A program made the position numbers and the translations under genes. A DNA stretch of 64,000 nt from an uncultured Tissierellia bacterium (GTDB lineage: Bacteria > Bacillota > Clostridia > Tissierellales > Peptoniphilaceae), in assembly GCA_947253765.1 (NCBI GenBank), contig CAMYAK010000003.1:69782-133781 (forward strand), written 5' to 3'. Positions 26,296 through 34,663 of this stretch are shown here, piece by piece; position 1 is the first letter of the stretch, and each line of letters opens with the position of its first letter. Below the pieces are notes generated by a model, which saw nothing but the letters and a program-made list of their open reading frames with translations, was not told the DNA's origin and did no database searches.

Positions 26296-26838
26296 AATCC
26301 AATTGTGTCGCTTCTCTTACTCCACCACTGTCATGTTTTCCAGGTGAAATTGTCTCGTTATATTCTATGCAGTAGTCGACTATTTGCCCCGGATTAAGGA
26401 GCTCGAAAGTTGAAACATCAAGCCCCCTAAGCTGGGCCCCTACCATCATCGATTCCAGTGTTACTTCTTTATCGTTATGGTCTTTTTTTTTGAGTCAGGT
26501 TCAATCGTTTTGGACGTTTTAAAGGCTGCAGCTAACATATCTTTTAAGTCCATTAAAATCATGAAAACAGGGAATTCGTCAAAGCTATCAAGCCAGGTTA
26601 AAAGATCCGGCACTTCGGGATTGGCGGTTCTTGCCATTATCCAGATCAAGTTATATATAACATCAATATCAAAGCTTGAAAGATCAACATTCTTCCCCTT
26701 TGCTCCGTCAAGCGCCGTACCTATGTTGTATATGTCCTTTATAGGGTCGCTTCCTGCAAGCTGCTTATACCGGATTAAAAAGCCCCCTGTACATTTAAAG
26801 GGGACTTTTTTTCCGTCTATGGTCAATACTTTTTCCAT
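26282..26838 (-). CDS. Tail assembly chaperone gpGT, -1 frameshift product
   Basis: Reading gpG to the A9-G run at 26482-26491 and slipping back one base continues an open frame to TGA at 26282-26284, giving a 185-residue product. The added T domain starts KDHNDKEVTLESMMVGAQLR and contains ELLNPGQIVDYCIEYNE. The slip site is A-AAA-AAG in the gpG frame. The layout (tube protein, G, GT, tape measure) is that of lambda-like siphoviruses, where gpGT recruits the tube protein to the tape measure. Confidence 0.8.
26461..26838 (-). CDS. Tail assembly chaperone gpG-like protein
   Basis: 125 residues, KVLTIDGKKVPFKCTGGFLI at the start, a small helical protein (YKQLAGSDPIKDIYNIGTAL; LTWLDSFDEFPVFMILMDL) typical of the chaperone before the tape measure in Firmicutes siphoviruses. 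It stops 21 bases after a slippery A9-G run that yields the longer gpGT. It coats the tape measure during tail assembly and is absent from mature virions in relatives. It lies just after the major tail protein gene. Confidence 0.85.
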   Translation of the reverse strand: MEKVLTIDGKKVPFKCTGGFLIRYKQLAGSDPIKDIYNIGTALDGAKGKNVDLSSFDIDVIYNLIWIMARTANPEVPDLLTWLDSFDEFPVFMILMDLKDMLAAAFKTSKTIEPDSKKKTITIKK

Positions 26839-26852
26839 AAAGCACTCCGAAA

Positions 26853-27425
26853 CTAAGCACTAGTTACAGTACTAATTTCAGCAGGCTTATCGAAAAATGT
26901 TTCATAGCTTTTGCTTCCGGCTTCAACCTTTGCCTTAATTTTTCCATCACTAATTCTTGCAAGTGATGTAAAGTCAAAAGAGTCTGTCTTCGGGCTTGTT
27001 TTATCGGCAATTGTTTCGCCTTCAACCTTAGGACGTGAAGCTTTGCAGCGATAGAGAATATGTCTGGTTGCGTTTGCATCTCCCTCAAACTGGAAAGCCA
27101 TTGCGAACTCTGTTGGCATATCCTCCATTGATTCGACCATAAGGCCGCTTGTCGTATCTTGTTTCATGCCTAATATCTTTGTGTAGAAGTCATCATTGAG
27201 TAAGGCCATCTCAAGACTTCCTGAGTAGCCGTTGTTAGATGTTGAAACATAGTAGGCCTTATTATCTGCGTAAAACGGTTCGCTGTCTCCCTCAGGGCTC
27301 AAACTTAAGCTTACAGCACCTTTTAAAGGAAAGCCTGTTTCATATTTTGTTCCTGTTGCATCGTCTGATGTGATCGGGAATATATGGACTTCAGAAAGCC
27401 CGAATTTAACTTTATTTTTATCCAT
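26853..27425 (-). CDS. Major tail tube protein
   Basis: 190 residues, KVKFGLSEVHIFPITSDDAT at the start, matching the phi13-like major tail protein family, with GYSGSLEMALLNDDFYTKIL and LMVESMEDMPTEFAMAFQFE as characteristic segments. It polymerises into the tail tube. Its position between the tail terminator candidate and gpG is canonical. It starts 16 bp after the preceding gene with a GAAAGGAAA site. Confidence 0.9.
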   Translation of the reverse strand: MDKNKVKFGLSEVHIFPITSDDATGTKYETGFPLKGAVSLSLSPEGDSEPFYADNKAYYVSTSNNGYSGSLEMALLNDDFYTKILGMKQDTTSGLMVESMEDMPTEFAMAFQFEGDANATRHILYRCKASRPKVEGETIADKTSPKTDSFDFTSLARISDGKIKAKVEAGSKSYETFFDKPAEISTVTSA

Positions 27426-27441
27426 TTCTTATATTTCCTTT

Positions 27442-27756
27442 CTATATCGAAAAATAGTAATTGTGTTGATACATTTCTTCAGTTTCAATGTAGTACGTTG
27501 TCTCGTCTTCCCAGATGAGACCTATTTCATCAAGCTTTGCCTCGACCCTATCTTCCAGGCTTGGAGATTTTGTTTCAAAATATAGCTCCAGTCGGATTTT
27601 TGTTTCTTTTGTCCATACCCTCTCATCCGCAATAAAGGTGTTTTTCCCTTCATCAATGAAGATTAGATATGGCAGCTCCGTTTTCTTGCTGAAGTGGTCA
27701 TAAGCAACTGGAAGATTTAATGTCTTTAAAGCTTTATATAGTTCTTCGAATGTCAT
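27442..27756 (-). CDS. Tail terminator/neck protein candidate
   Basis: 104 residues, MTFEELYKALKTLNLPVAYD at the start, then an alpha/beta pattern (PYLIFIDEGKNTFIADERVW; TKIRLELYFETKSPSLEDRV) seen in the small proteins that cap the tail tube. It overlaps the HK97 gp10-like gene by 4 bp and precedes the major tail protein gene, the usual place for a tail completion protein. Family recognition is by pattern and position. Confidence 0.7.
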   Translation of the reverse strand: MTFEELYKALKTLNLPVAYDHFSKKTELPYLIFIDEGKNTFIADERVWTKETKIRLELYFETKSPSLEDRVEAKLDEIGLIWEDETTYYIETEEMYQHNYYFSI

Positions 27757-28121
27757 TGCAATTTACCCTCAAGCTTTCTTTGAAACTTATCTGGAAGCTC
27801 TTCCTCTACTGGGGCTATATGGGGAAAGGCCCTAACTCTACCATTTCCCCCACGCTTAGCATGTCCTTTTTCAAGTAGATGGGTAAGCTGGTGAACCTTG
27901 TTATAGACAACCATGTTCTCAGTCCCCAGACTTCCCCCATCCTTCTTCTTTGTCCAGCCTTTGCGGTATTTACCTGTAATGTCTTTAAAGCCCCCAGCTG
28001 ATTTGAGCTCATCAACAGCTTCACTTGCAACCTCTTCGATCGCTTCATTAGTCGCCTTGATAACATCGTCTGTATAATCTTTTAAGGCTATGTTGATTTC
28101 ATCCGCTAAATCAATTTGCAT
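27753..28121 (-). CDS. HK97 gp10-like neck protein
   Basis: 122 residues with the HK97 gp10 pattern: an N-terminal helical part (AIEEVASEAVDELKSAGGFK), TGKYRKGWTKKKD, VVYNKVHQLTHLLEKGHAKR, and AFPHIAPVEEEL. It forms part of the head-tail joint. It overlaps both neighbours by a few bases, showing translational coupling in the connector cluster. Confidence 0.88.
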   Translation of the reverse strand: MQIDLADEINIALKDYTDDVIKATNEAIEEVASEAVDELKSAGGFKDITGKYRKGWTKKKDGGSLGTENMVVYNKVHQLTHLLEKGHAKRGGNGRVRAFPHIAPVEEELPDKFQRKLEGKLQ

Positions 28122-28425
28122 TGCCGATCACCTCACCATAAGTAAGAACAGTTCTGTCCCCATTTTTCTGGGCATCCACTATTTTGTAGATGTCCCCATT
28201 CTTCTCCAGCCTTAATGACGGCTCCCCTTGATACTCAAAGGTGTATACCTCAAGCCTACCTGCTAACCTTAGGCCCTCTTTGCTTGCCTGAAGCTTACTG
28301 ATGAGGCTTGTTGAGAATTCATTGGCGTATACGAACCTTCCTACGGGAATTTTTTCCCCCTCATCGGAAAAAGATCCGGGCATTACCTGATACTTTATTA
28401 GTTCAATTTTATCCCTGCCCCTCAC
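28111..28425 (-). CDS. Head-tail adaptor (head closure protein)
   Basis: 104 residues, a beta-rich small protein: IELIKYQVMPGSFSDEGEKI, VGRFVYANEFSTSLISKLQA, AGRLEVYTFEYQGEPSLRLE, GDIYKIVDAQKNG. This matches the SPP1 gp16/phi-like head closure family that seals the portal after packaging. It overlaps the gp6-like connector gene upstream and the gp10-like gene downstream. Confidence 0.8.
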   Translation of the reverse strand: MRGRDKIELIKYQVMPGSFSDEGEKIPVGRFVYANEFSTSLISKLQASKEGLRLAGRLEVYTFEYQGEPSLRLEKNGDIYKIVDAQKNGDRTVLTYGEVIGNAN

Positions 28426-28690
28426 TGATATACTCCTTTGTGTTCATCATCTTACGCTTCATGGACTCGTAAGAATCAAGAAGCCTTTCAGCCTCCGGAT
28501 TGTCAAATGCAAAATTTGCTTTGCAGTAAGTAATTACAGCGACCTCAAAAAGAGTATCTGATTCGTTCTTAATGCCGGTTGTCGAAAGATCTCTTATTCC
28601 GGCATTCATTAAGGTTTTAATTTCCTCATTAATCCCCTCATCATCAGTTGTTACCCTGAGGGCCGCCTTTACTTTTTTAAAGAGATCCAT
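28409..28690 (-). CDS. Head-tail connector (gp6-like)
   Basis: 93 residues, mostly helical: LFKKVKAALRVTTDDEGINE, IKTLMNAGIRDLSTTGI, FEVAVITYCKANFAFDNPEA, ERLLDSYESMKRKMM. The pattern is that of the HK97 gp6-like adaptor that docks on the portal. It lies right after the 59-residue protein and before the head closure gene. Confidence 0.85.
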   Translation of the reverse strand: MDLFKKVKAALRVTTDDEGINEEIKTLMNAGIRDLSTTGIKNESDTLFEVAVITYCKANFAFDNPEAERLLDSYESMKRKMMNTKEYISEGQG

Positions 28691-28693
28691 AAC

Positions 28694-28873
28694 CTACCTC
28701 GCTTCTATCAGCCCAAGCTTAATAAGATGATCGATCCTTTCTTTTTTTGCACCTTCGGGGATATATTCTTCCCCTGTAAGGTACTTTTTATCTTTTTCGA
28801 CATCTAAAAAGGAAACCAAAACCTTATAGGTCTTGGCTTCCTTTACCGGGCTATCTTTTTTTACCGCCGCCAT
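28694..28873 (-). CDS. Small phage protein in the connector cluster
   Basis: 59 residues, MAAVKKDSPVKEAKTYKVLV at the start, then SFLDVEKDKKYLTGEEYIPE and a helical end (GAKKERIDHLIKLGLIEA). Its start sits 1 bp beyond the stop of the capsid gene and its stop 3 bp before the connector start. Similar short proteins with a C-terminal winged-helix-like tail occur between capsid and connector genes of HK97-like phages; function unknown. Confidence 0.7.
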   Translation of the reverse strand: MAAVKKDSPVKEAKTYKVLVSFLDVEKDKKYLTGEEYIPEGAKKERIDHLIKLGLIEAR

Positions 28874-28874
28874 T

Positions 28875-30746
28875 TTAAGCCGCCTGGGTTAATGAGAGGA
28901 TAGCAAAGGCTTTTTCATCCAATACATTACCGTCAGCGATCATGTAGGCTACAAAGTCCGTATTACGTGCCTTTGCATGATCTTCTGTAGTCATTGACAT
29001 TTCCTCATTAACGTTAAAGACGTATCCCTGTGAGGGGTTTCCGATGAGGATCTCGTCATTCTTCAAGGATGCATCTTCTTTGACTACAAAGCCAAGGGCA
29101 TTGCCCACACCGTCTTGTCCTGCTGTTGCTTCAAAGAAAGGACGACCGTTTCCGTCAAGAACATTGGCCAGAACAGTCCAGATTACTGTTGAATTGGCGT
29201 AAATCTTTGTACCGGTCTTATAGCTTGAATGAACCTTAGCTATGGCCTTAAGAAGTTCTGAGTAGGTAAGTTCTCCTGTCTTTGCAACAGAAAGCTTCTG
29301 ATCAGCCTTGTTCTTGAGTGCGGTAATTATTCCTGTCGGCTCGTTGTTGCCGCTTCCCTGTGTAACAGATGTTCCCAAAGCAATGGCCATTCTTTCACCA
29401 ATTTCACGAATGAGGAAGTTTTCAAAGTCATCCATGGCCATGGCTCTTAATTTCCAAGAAATGGTTATAGCCTTTGAAAGTTCATTACCTTTCAGTATGA
29501 GTTCCCCAAAAGTGTTCTTCTCATCTTCGGTCTGTGTTGCTTCTACATACCACTTGGCATCACCTGCATCAATTGCGGTGTGCTTGACCATTCTAAGCTC
29601 ACCCTTTACATGGAGACGGTTAACATCTTCGAGGACACCATATCCCTCTGTGGCACGTGCCCAGATCTTGTCCTGTGTTTCACGGGGAATAACAATTGCT
29701 GTATTTGTTGTGTCATGTACAAAGGCATTGTTCATCATCTTGTTGTTTTCAAGAATTGCCTGTTTATCTTCTACGCTCAGTTCCTTTCCACGAATTGCAT
29801 TCAAAAATGCATTTTTGTAAGTGTTTTTCATCTCTTCTTTACCTCCTGCAATGATTTCAAGTTTGCTTATATCAGCTTCATTTTTAAATTCCGGAACAGT
29901 CCTGCGGTTTTTGATGTTGTTAAACATTTTTTTATTTGTAGCTCTTTTCTCTTCCTCCGTTTCCTCTTCCGGGGCCTCTTCCTCTTCTGTTTCCTCTTCG
30001 GATTCTTCAGGCTTCTCTTCCTGGGGCTTATCTTCTTGTTCTTCCTCGGGCTTTTCTTCCTCTTCGGCGTTAACCACTTCTTCTTTTTCTGTTTCTTCTA
30101 CAGACTCTGTTTTTTCATTTTTCAAAGTCTCTTCAGTTTTTGTTTTCTCCATCATCATCATCGCCTTTCTAGCCTCTTTAATGGCTTCATTTGACAACAT
30201 CTCATATCCTGCCGCTAAAAGCGGAACATCTTTATCATCAAAAAGAATCTCATCAACGAAACCCTTTTCGAGAGCATCTTTAGGACTTAACCATGTCTCT
30301 TTGTTCATGAGCTCTAGTAGCTCCTCTTCACTTAATCCGGTCTTTAGCTTGTAGGCATTGGTCAAGGTTCTATCAAAGCTATGTAAGACCTCGGCTTCTT
30401 TGCGCATAGTGTTCTTATCACCTTCTGCGTAGGTTGAAACATTGTGGATCATAATGCTTCCCACAGGCGATATTTTCACCTTATCCCCAGCCATAGCTAT
30501 GATTGAGGCCATGCTTGCCGCAAGTCCTGTAACAATCGTTGTGACCTTTCCCGGATAGTTTTTAAGCTTGGTGTAAATTTCAGCCCCGGCATAAACATCG
30601 CCGCCAAAAGAATTGATACTGACTTCAATGTCTTCTTTACCGTCCGGAAGAGTTATTGATTTTGGGCTTGTATAACTTAAGCCAAGCCACTCATAGACTT
30701 CCGCATAGTCATCTGGAACAATTGTCCCTTTTATGTCTATCTTCAT
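28875..30746 (-). CDS. ClpP-like prohead protease fused to HK97 major capsid protein
   Basis: 623 residues. Residues ~1-190 are a ClpP-type serine protease: SINSFGGDVYAG, catalytic Ser78 in GLAASMAS, His101 in IMIHNVS, and an Asp near 157 in SPKDALEKGFVDE. Residues ~198-270 are a Glu-rich linker. Residues ~290-623 are an HK97-fold capsid (VPEFKNEAD; FVHDTTNTAIVIPRETQDKI; WKLRAMAMDDFENFLIREIG; EPTGIITALKN). Protease and shell are normally separate genes. The fused linker probably acts as the scaffold and is cut during maturation. Confidence 0.92.
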   Translation of the reverse strand: MKIDIKGTIVPDDYAEVYEWLGLSYTSPKSITLPDGKEDIEVSINSFGGDVYAGAEIYTKLKNYPGKVTTIVTGLAASMASIIAMAGDKVKISPVGSIMIHNVSTYAEGDKNTMRKEAEVLHSFDRTLTNAYKLKTGLSEEELLELMNKETWLSPKDALEKGFVDEILFDDKDVPLLAAGYEMLSNEAIKEARKAMMMMEKTKTEETLKNEKTESVEETEKEEVVNAEEEEKPEEEQEDKPQEEKPEESEEETEEEEAPEEETEEEKRATNKKMFNNIKNRRTVPEFKNEADISKLEIIAGGKEEMKNTYKNAFLNAIRGKELSVEDKQAILENNKMMNNAFVHDTTNTAIVIPRETQDKIWARATEGYGVLEDVNRLHVKGELRMVKHTAIDAGDAKWYVEATQTEDEKNTFGELILKGNELSKAITISWKLRAMAMDDFENFLIREIGERMAIALGTSVTQGSGNNEPTGIITALKNKADQKLSVAKTGELTYSELLKAIAKVHSSYKTGTKIYANSTVIWTVLANVLDGNGRPFFEATAGQDGVGNALGFVVKEDASLKNDEILIGNPSQGYVFNVNEEMSMTTEDHAKARNTDFVAYMIADGNVLDEKAFAILSLTQAA

Positions 30747-30761
30747 TCCTGCTCCTTTCTA

Positions 30762-31922
30762 TCACTCATTGGCAGGTCTTGTATCCAGCCTTCTTATGAA
30801 CTCATCTCCTCCGTCATAGGGTTCATATCCCAAAACATCTCTTACTTCGTTCGGGGTCATGATTCCTCTATCTACAAGCTGAACAAGCTGTAGCTTGGTA
30901 TTCATACTTGCGAATGTCAGGTTTGACGATGTGAAAATAATCTTATTTCCAAAGCTTCTCTCTGTCTTTGAAAAAAGCTTTCTTGTAAACTCGTTGGAAA
31001 ACTGCAAAAGCTCAGGCTCAACACATGACTCAAAATAAGAAATCCACTCATCTTCGCTATAAGATGAATGGACTATCTTTTCATTGGTATTGAAATACGC
31101 ATAAACTCTTTTAATTGTATTGGCGCTTTGCAAGGCATTAGGAACATATTCTTTGCTGTCAACTTGAACGGCATCGGCATCCGCTCCAACAGCGGCAACC
31201 CCTCCGGTCTCTGAAGCTGTGGCGGTGTATGTTTCAGCGAATACCTTGGCCCTATCTTTTAAGTCAGACGGCTTAAGGTTTGATTTAAAATGCAAAAGCC
31301 ATCTTATGACTGTTGAGTTCTTAATTGCGTTGATTATGCCCTGATCACTTATTGAAACCACTTCCATAAGCTCGGTTAGGGCTTGTCCCGGTGGCTCTCC
31401 TAAAAAGACATCCGGGCCATAGTCTTTTCTTAAATGGATTATGTTTTTATAGTTTGCAATCCAAGCTTTACCGTCATACATGGTAAATCTTAAGAAGAGC
31501 TCCCCTTTATCGTCTTGTGCCATCTCAAACGATGAACAGTCAATCGGATATATTGCTATTGGATAGCCCTCTATTCTTTCTATGTAGGCAAAGGCATTGT
31601 TATTAAGTTCAAGCTGTACAGCAAGCTTTTCCTGAAGCATTTGACCAGTCATATACTCGTTGGGTTCTTCCAGTAGAAACCTATATTGTGGATTCTGGTT
31701 GATCTTCGTTTTTAAAGTTTTCTGATCTTTTTCTATATGCTTTGCTATGGACTTTCCAATAGCCCTGACCTTGGGCCTTATAGCTGCCCTTACGATATCT
31801 GAATCATAAAGTCTTCCCTTAAACCCAAAAAACCGCCCGGTCTGTTGGGTGATCATTTGAAATTTTTCTGACTTTGTAGGGCTTCTTGTAAAAGCTTTTT
31901 TAATGCTATTTATTATCCCCAT
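30762..31922 (-). CDS. HK97-family portal protein
   Basis: 386 residues: NPQYRFLLEEPNEYMTGQML, LELNNNAFAYIERIEGYPIA, HLRKDYGPDVFLGEPPGQAL, VSISDQGIINAIKNS, and the C-terminal APNEVRD-like motif TPNEVRDVLGYEPYDGGDEF. These are the standard marks of the HK97 portal, the dodecameric ring at the head vertex for DNA entry. It overlaps the terminase stop by one base and precedes the protease-capsid gene. Confidence 0.95.
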   Translation of the reverse strand: MGIINSIKKAFTRSPTKSEKFQMITQQTGRFFGFKGRLYDSDIVRAAIRPKVRAIGKSIAKHIEKDQKTLKTKINQNPQYRFLLEEPNEYMTGQMLQEKLAVQLELNNNAFAYIERIEGYPIAIYPIDCSSFEMAQDDKGELFLRFTMYDGKAWIANYKNIIHLRKDYGPDVFLGEPPGQALTELMEVVSISDQGIINAIKNSTVIRWLLHFKSNLKPSDLKDRAKVFAETYTATASETGGVAAVGADADAVQVDSKEYVPNALQSANTIKRVYAYFNTNEKIVHSSYSEDEWISYFESCVEPELLQFSNEFTRKLFSKTERSFGNKIIFTSSNLTFASMNTKLQLVQLVDRGIMTPNEVRDVLGYEPYDGGDEFIRRLDTRPANE

Positions 31923-33598
31923 TAAACGCCTCCTATAAGATTTCTGTATTCTTCTAAGTGTCTATCCCTTGCAACGTATGCATCAAGAAGGGCCGCAAAT
32001 CCGTCAATGCGTTTTCTTTGACTTTCAGCCTTTATCGGCTGGATATTCCCGTTCTTGTCCTTATCGATTGCAACATTGGTCATACACCACTTTAAAACCG
32101 GATTGTTGTTGTATATAACCTTATGGGCCGAAAGATCCGCCCCCAGCGCATGCATTGGAGCAGATAAAGTCTGCTTTCCTTGTCTCACAAGCTCTAAGCA
32201 ATAATCCCCATATCTCTTTTTAAGATCATCTACAAAGTATTGAGCCGACCAAGCATCATAACCGATCCAGGAAACATATATGTCGTGCTCATCTCTGAGC
32301 TCATCAAACCAGGCAATTATGTCTTTGTAGTTGATGATGTTGCCCTCACAAAGTCGGATATGTCCTTGATCTATCCACTTATCATATGGAACCCTGTCAT
32401 CCCTTATCCTCTTCTCAACAAGATCAGCCGGCATCCAGAACATGGAATGCACATATAAGTTAGGATCGTCAGGCACTTGGAAGATGATACAAGCTGAGGT
32501 TAAATCTGTTGTCTTTGAGAGATCGACCCCGGCTATTGCATAGTCCGGATTTAACTTTTTCAAATCATAAGTTGTTCTATTGTCAATGTCTTCAAAGGAC
32601 AGCCAGGCTTCGCCGCTCGTCTCAGGAATGTTAAATTCTTTTGTTAAAAGGTTTTTTATCTGTGACGGGTTTTGCTTGGCCCGGTTTACTTTCTCTTCTA
32701 AGACCTCAACGCTCTTCGAGACTCCAAGATTGGGATTAGCCTTGATCCACGCTTTAGGATCTGTCCATTCCCTTCTATCATCCAGCTCATAGATGAAAGG
32801 CAGCGTCCTCGGATCACTATATCCATCAGGATCTACATAGCCATTAATGATTCTTTCAGCCTCTTCATAAATCTCATCATAAATATCTCCTCTTACAATC
32901 CCTGCGGTTGATGTCATCAAGATCATTGGTTGGTCTCTTGCGGTTATGCCGTCAGCCATAATGTCATATAGCTTTCTTCCATACCTCCATTGGTGAAATT
33001 CGTCCATTAAGACCCCATGAGTGTTAAGGCCGTCCAAGTTATCAGCATTTGAAGCAAGCGGTTTGAAAACCCCATCCATCTGATCAAAGGCAATTTCTGA
33101 AATTGTTGCCCTTGTTCTTCTTTTAATCGCTTCAGCTTTGTTCCTCATTCGCTTTGCTTCGGTCCAGACTATCTTGGCTTGATCTCTACTGGTTGCCACA
33201 GAATAGACCTGAGGTCCTGCTTCACCGTCGGCCATTAAAAGATAAAGGCCAACTCCTGAAGCCAGAAATGACTTACCGTTCTTTTTCCCGATAATTAAAA
33301 TCACTCTTTGGTACTGTCTGAATCCATCCGGATCAACAAAACCAAAGGCCGCTTGTAGAAGTGCTTTTTCCCACAACTCAAGCTTAATTAATTGGCCGCC
33401 CCACTTACCCTGAGAATGTCTTAAGTACTTTTCAAAGAATGTAAGTATGTGAGAGCCTTTTTTCTCATCAAACCTATAAATGCCTGTGGGATTGTCGATC
33501 TTTTCTTTTAAATGCTTCATGAGTTTTTTTATTTTCTTTGAAGCGATAATCTTCCCGGACAAGACTTTTTCAGCATACTCACTAACATAATCGGCCAT
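31922..33598 (-). CDS. terL: Terminase large subunit
   Basis: 558 residues. The ATPase domain has a Walker A-like IIGKKNGKSFLASG (~103-116), VATSRDQAKIVW, and Walker B HGVLMDEFHQW. The nuclease half holds AIAGVDLSKTTDLTSACIIF and a conserved IGYDAWSAQYF. It packages DNA into the prohead and cuts genome ends; with an adjacent HNH protein this usually means a cos mechanism. It lies 2 bp after the small subunit gene. Confidence 0.95.
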   Translation of the reverse strand: MADYVSEYAEKVLSGKIIASKKIKKLMKHLKEKIDNPTGIYRFDEKKGSHILTFFEKYLRHSQGKWGGQLIKLELWEKALLQAAFGFVDPDGFRQYQRVILIIGKKNGKSFLASGVGLYLLMADGEAGPQVYSVATSRDQAKIVWTEAKRMRNKAEAIKRRTRATISEIAFDQMDGVFKPLASNADNLDGLNTHGVLMDEFHQWRYGRKLYDIMADGITARDQPMILMTSTAGIVRGDIYDEIYEEAERIINGYVDPDGYSDPRTLPFIYELDDRREWTDPKAWIKANPNLGVSKSVEVLEEKVNRAKQNPSQIKNLLTKEFNIPETSGEAWLSFEDIDNRTTYDLKKLNPDYAIAGVDLSKTTDLTSACIIFQVPDDPNLYVHSMFWMPADLVEKRIRDDRVPYDKWIDQGHIRLCEGNIINYKDIIAWFDELRDEHDIYVSWIGYDAWSAQYFVDDLKKRYGDYCLELVRQGKQTLSAPMHALGADLSAHKVIYNNNPVLKWCMTNVAIDKDKNGNIQPIKAESQRKRIDGFAALLDAYVARDRHLEEYRNLIGGV

Positions 33599-33600
33599 GA

Positions 33601-33957
33601 TTAAATTCCTGCGAAATCATCAAACCCATCGCTCAAAACATTTGCCGCTTCTTCTTTCGGGAGCTTTTCATCAAGCTGCTTAATGATGTTTTGATAGTTC
33701 CTGACCATCTGAGCATACTGTCTTACCACAGGACGCTCCCTTTCATAGGGTTTTGTCTTTTCGGACTGCGAAAACATCTCAATTCTTCCGTTATCGATTA
33801 TGTCTATCTTCATATCATCGAGCTCAGCCCTCATAAAGGCGGCCTGATCGATCAACCCATCAACAATTGACAAGCTGTCCTCCGGCAAATCTTTGTATTT
33901 CTCCCTAAGTCTCTTGTTCTCTTTTTTAATCTTGGTAGATTTCTTCATTTGTGCCAT
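33601..33957 (-). CDS. Terminase small subunit (P27-like)
   Basis: 118 residues, highly charged: an N-terminal basic part (KKSTKIKKENKRLREKYKDL), a helical middle (VDGLIDQAAFMRAELDDMKI) and PVVRQYAQMVRNYQNIIKQL, a pattern of P27-type small terminases. It would recognise the packaging site. It sits directly ahead of terL and after the HNH gene. Confidence 0.85.
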   Translation of the reverse strand: MAQMKKSTKIKKENKRLREKYKDLPEDSLSIVDGLIDQAAFMRAELDDMKIDIIDNGRIEMFSQSEKTKPYERERPVVRQYAQMVRNYQNIIKQLDEKLPKEEAANVLSDGFDDFAGI

Positions 33958-34075
33958 AATAGGCCTCCTTTCTCTTTAAATTGATGGTAGGGGTCACACG
34001 TGAACGTCCTGCGAATTCTTCGACAGTTGGGCATCGGTCTCTAAGATCGCATGGTTGTCACATCTTTAAGGGGGG

Positions 34076-34381
34076 CTATCTTGCAATTATGTTGCCTTCG
34101 TCATCAAAATATAATCCGTCTCTTAAGACCTTGCTGCCGTGGTGTTCCTCATTGTGACAGTCCTGGCATAAGTACTCCAAATACTTGAAGTTCAGGCTGA
34201 CATCAGGATCATTTATATTGGTCGGGCTAAGGTAGCAGGTGTGGTGTACTATCTTTCCCGGCTTAACTTTCCCACGCTTCAAACATCTTTCACAAAGGCC
34301 ATGTACTGATTCTATATAGCTAATCCGGCAATCCTCCCAGGCCTTTGAATTGTAGAAAGGCTTGGCCCATTCCTTTGCCAT
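34076..34381 (-). CDS. HNH endonuclease of the packaging module
   Basis: 101 residues: FYNSKAWEDCRISYIESVHG, LCERCLKRGKVKPGKIVHHT (first Cys pair and the catalytic His pair), LEYLCQDCHNEEHHGS (second Cys pair and HNH end). In HK97-like cos phages an HNH protein encoded before the terminase genes is needed for packaging and cos cleavage. The gene follows a structured non-coding region that may hold cos. Confidence 0.92.
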   Translation of the reverse strand: MAKEWAKPFYNSKAWEDCRISYIESVHGLCERCLKRGKVKPGKIVHHTCYLSPTNINDPDVSLNFKYLEYLCQDCHNEEHHGSKVLRDGLYFDDEGNIIAR

Positions 34382-34663
34382 ATCCCCACCCTTTCTAATC
34401 TTGTAGACCCCCGGGGTTATCTAAAACCACCGGGGTCCTACGGTAGCGAAAGTCCTTATCAAGGTAGCACCCTCGACTTAGACACATCAATCACTGCATG
34501 CTGAGTTGCACAGCATTTCACACGGCTAAGGAGTATGGCTATGACGACCACGGTCCGCTGAGACCAATACCGCTCACCTCACTCAGGACAGTGCAGACAT
34601 AAGAAAAGGCACGGACCCTTTGGGGATCCATGCCTTGCGCTATCTATCGACACATACATAATA
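34382..34663. other. Structured non-coding region ahead of HNH/terminase, cos candidate
   Basis: About 280 bp with no ORF bearing a ribosome binding site. It holds a GC-rich inverted repeat (GACCCCCGG / CCGGGGTC, 34407-34438), a second perfect hairpin (ATGCTG / CAGCAT, around 34498-34516) and a terminator at the upstream end (34603-34636). Its place right before HNH and terminase is where cos sites lie in related phages. Whether cos or a structured leader is present cannot be settled by reading. Confidence 0.5.
34603..34636 (-). terminator. Terminator between ArpU-like gene and late region
   Basis: Minus strand AAGGCATGGATCCCC, loop AAA, then GGGTCCGTGCCTTTT: a long hairpin with few mismatches and a short T-run. 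It would end early transcription after the ArpU-like activator. Confidence 0.75.

Noticed and set aside
29580..30194. Long plus-strand ORF (204 codons) opposite the capsid-protease gene
   Set aside because: It is a Phe/Cys-rich mirror of the Glu/Lys-rich linker of the minus-strand gene and has no ribosome binding site.
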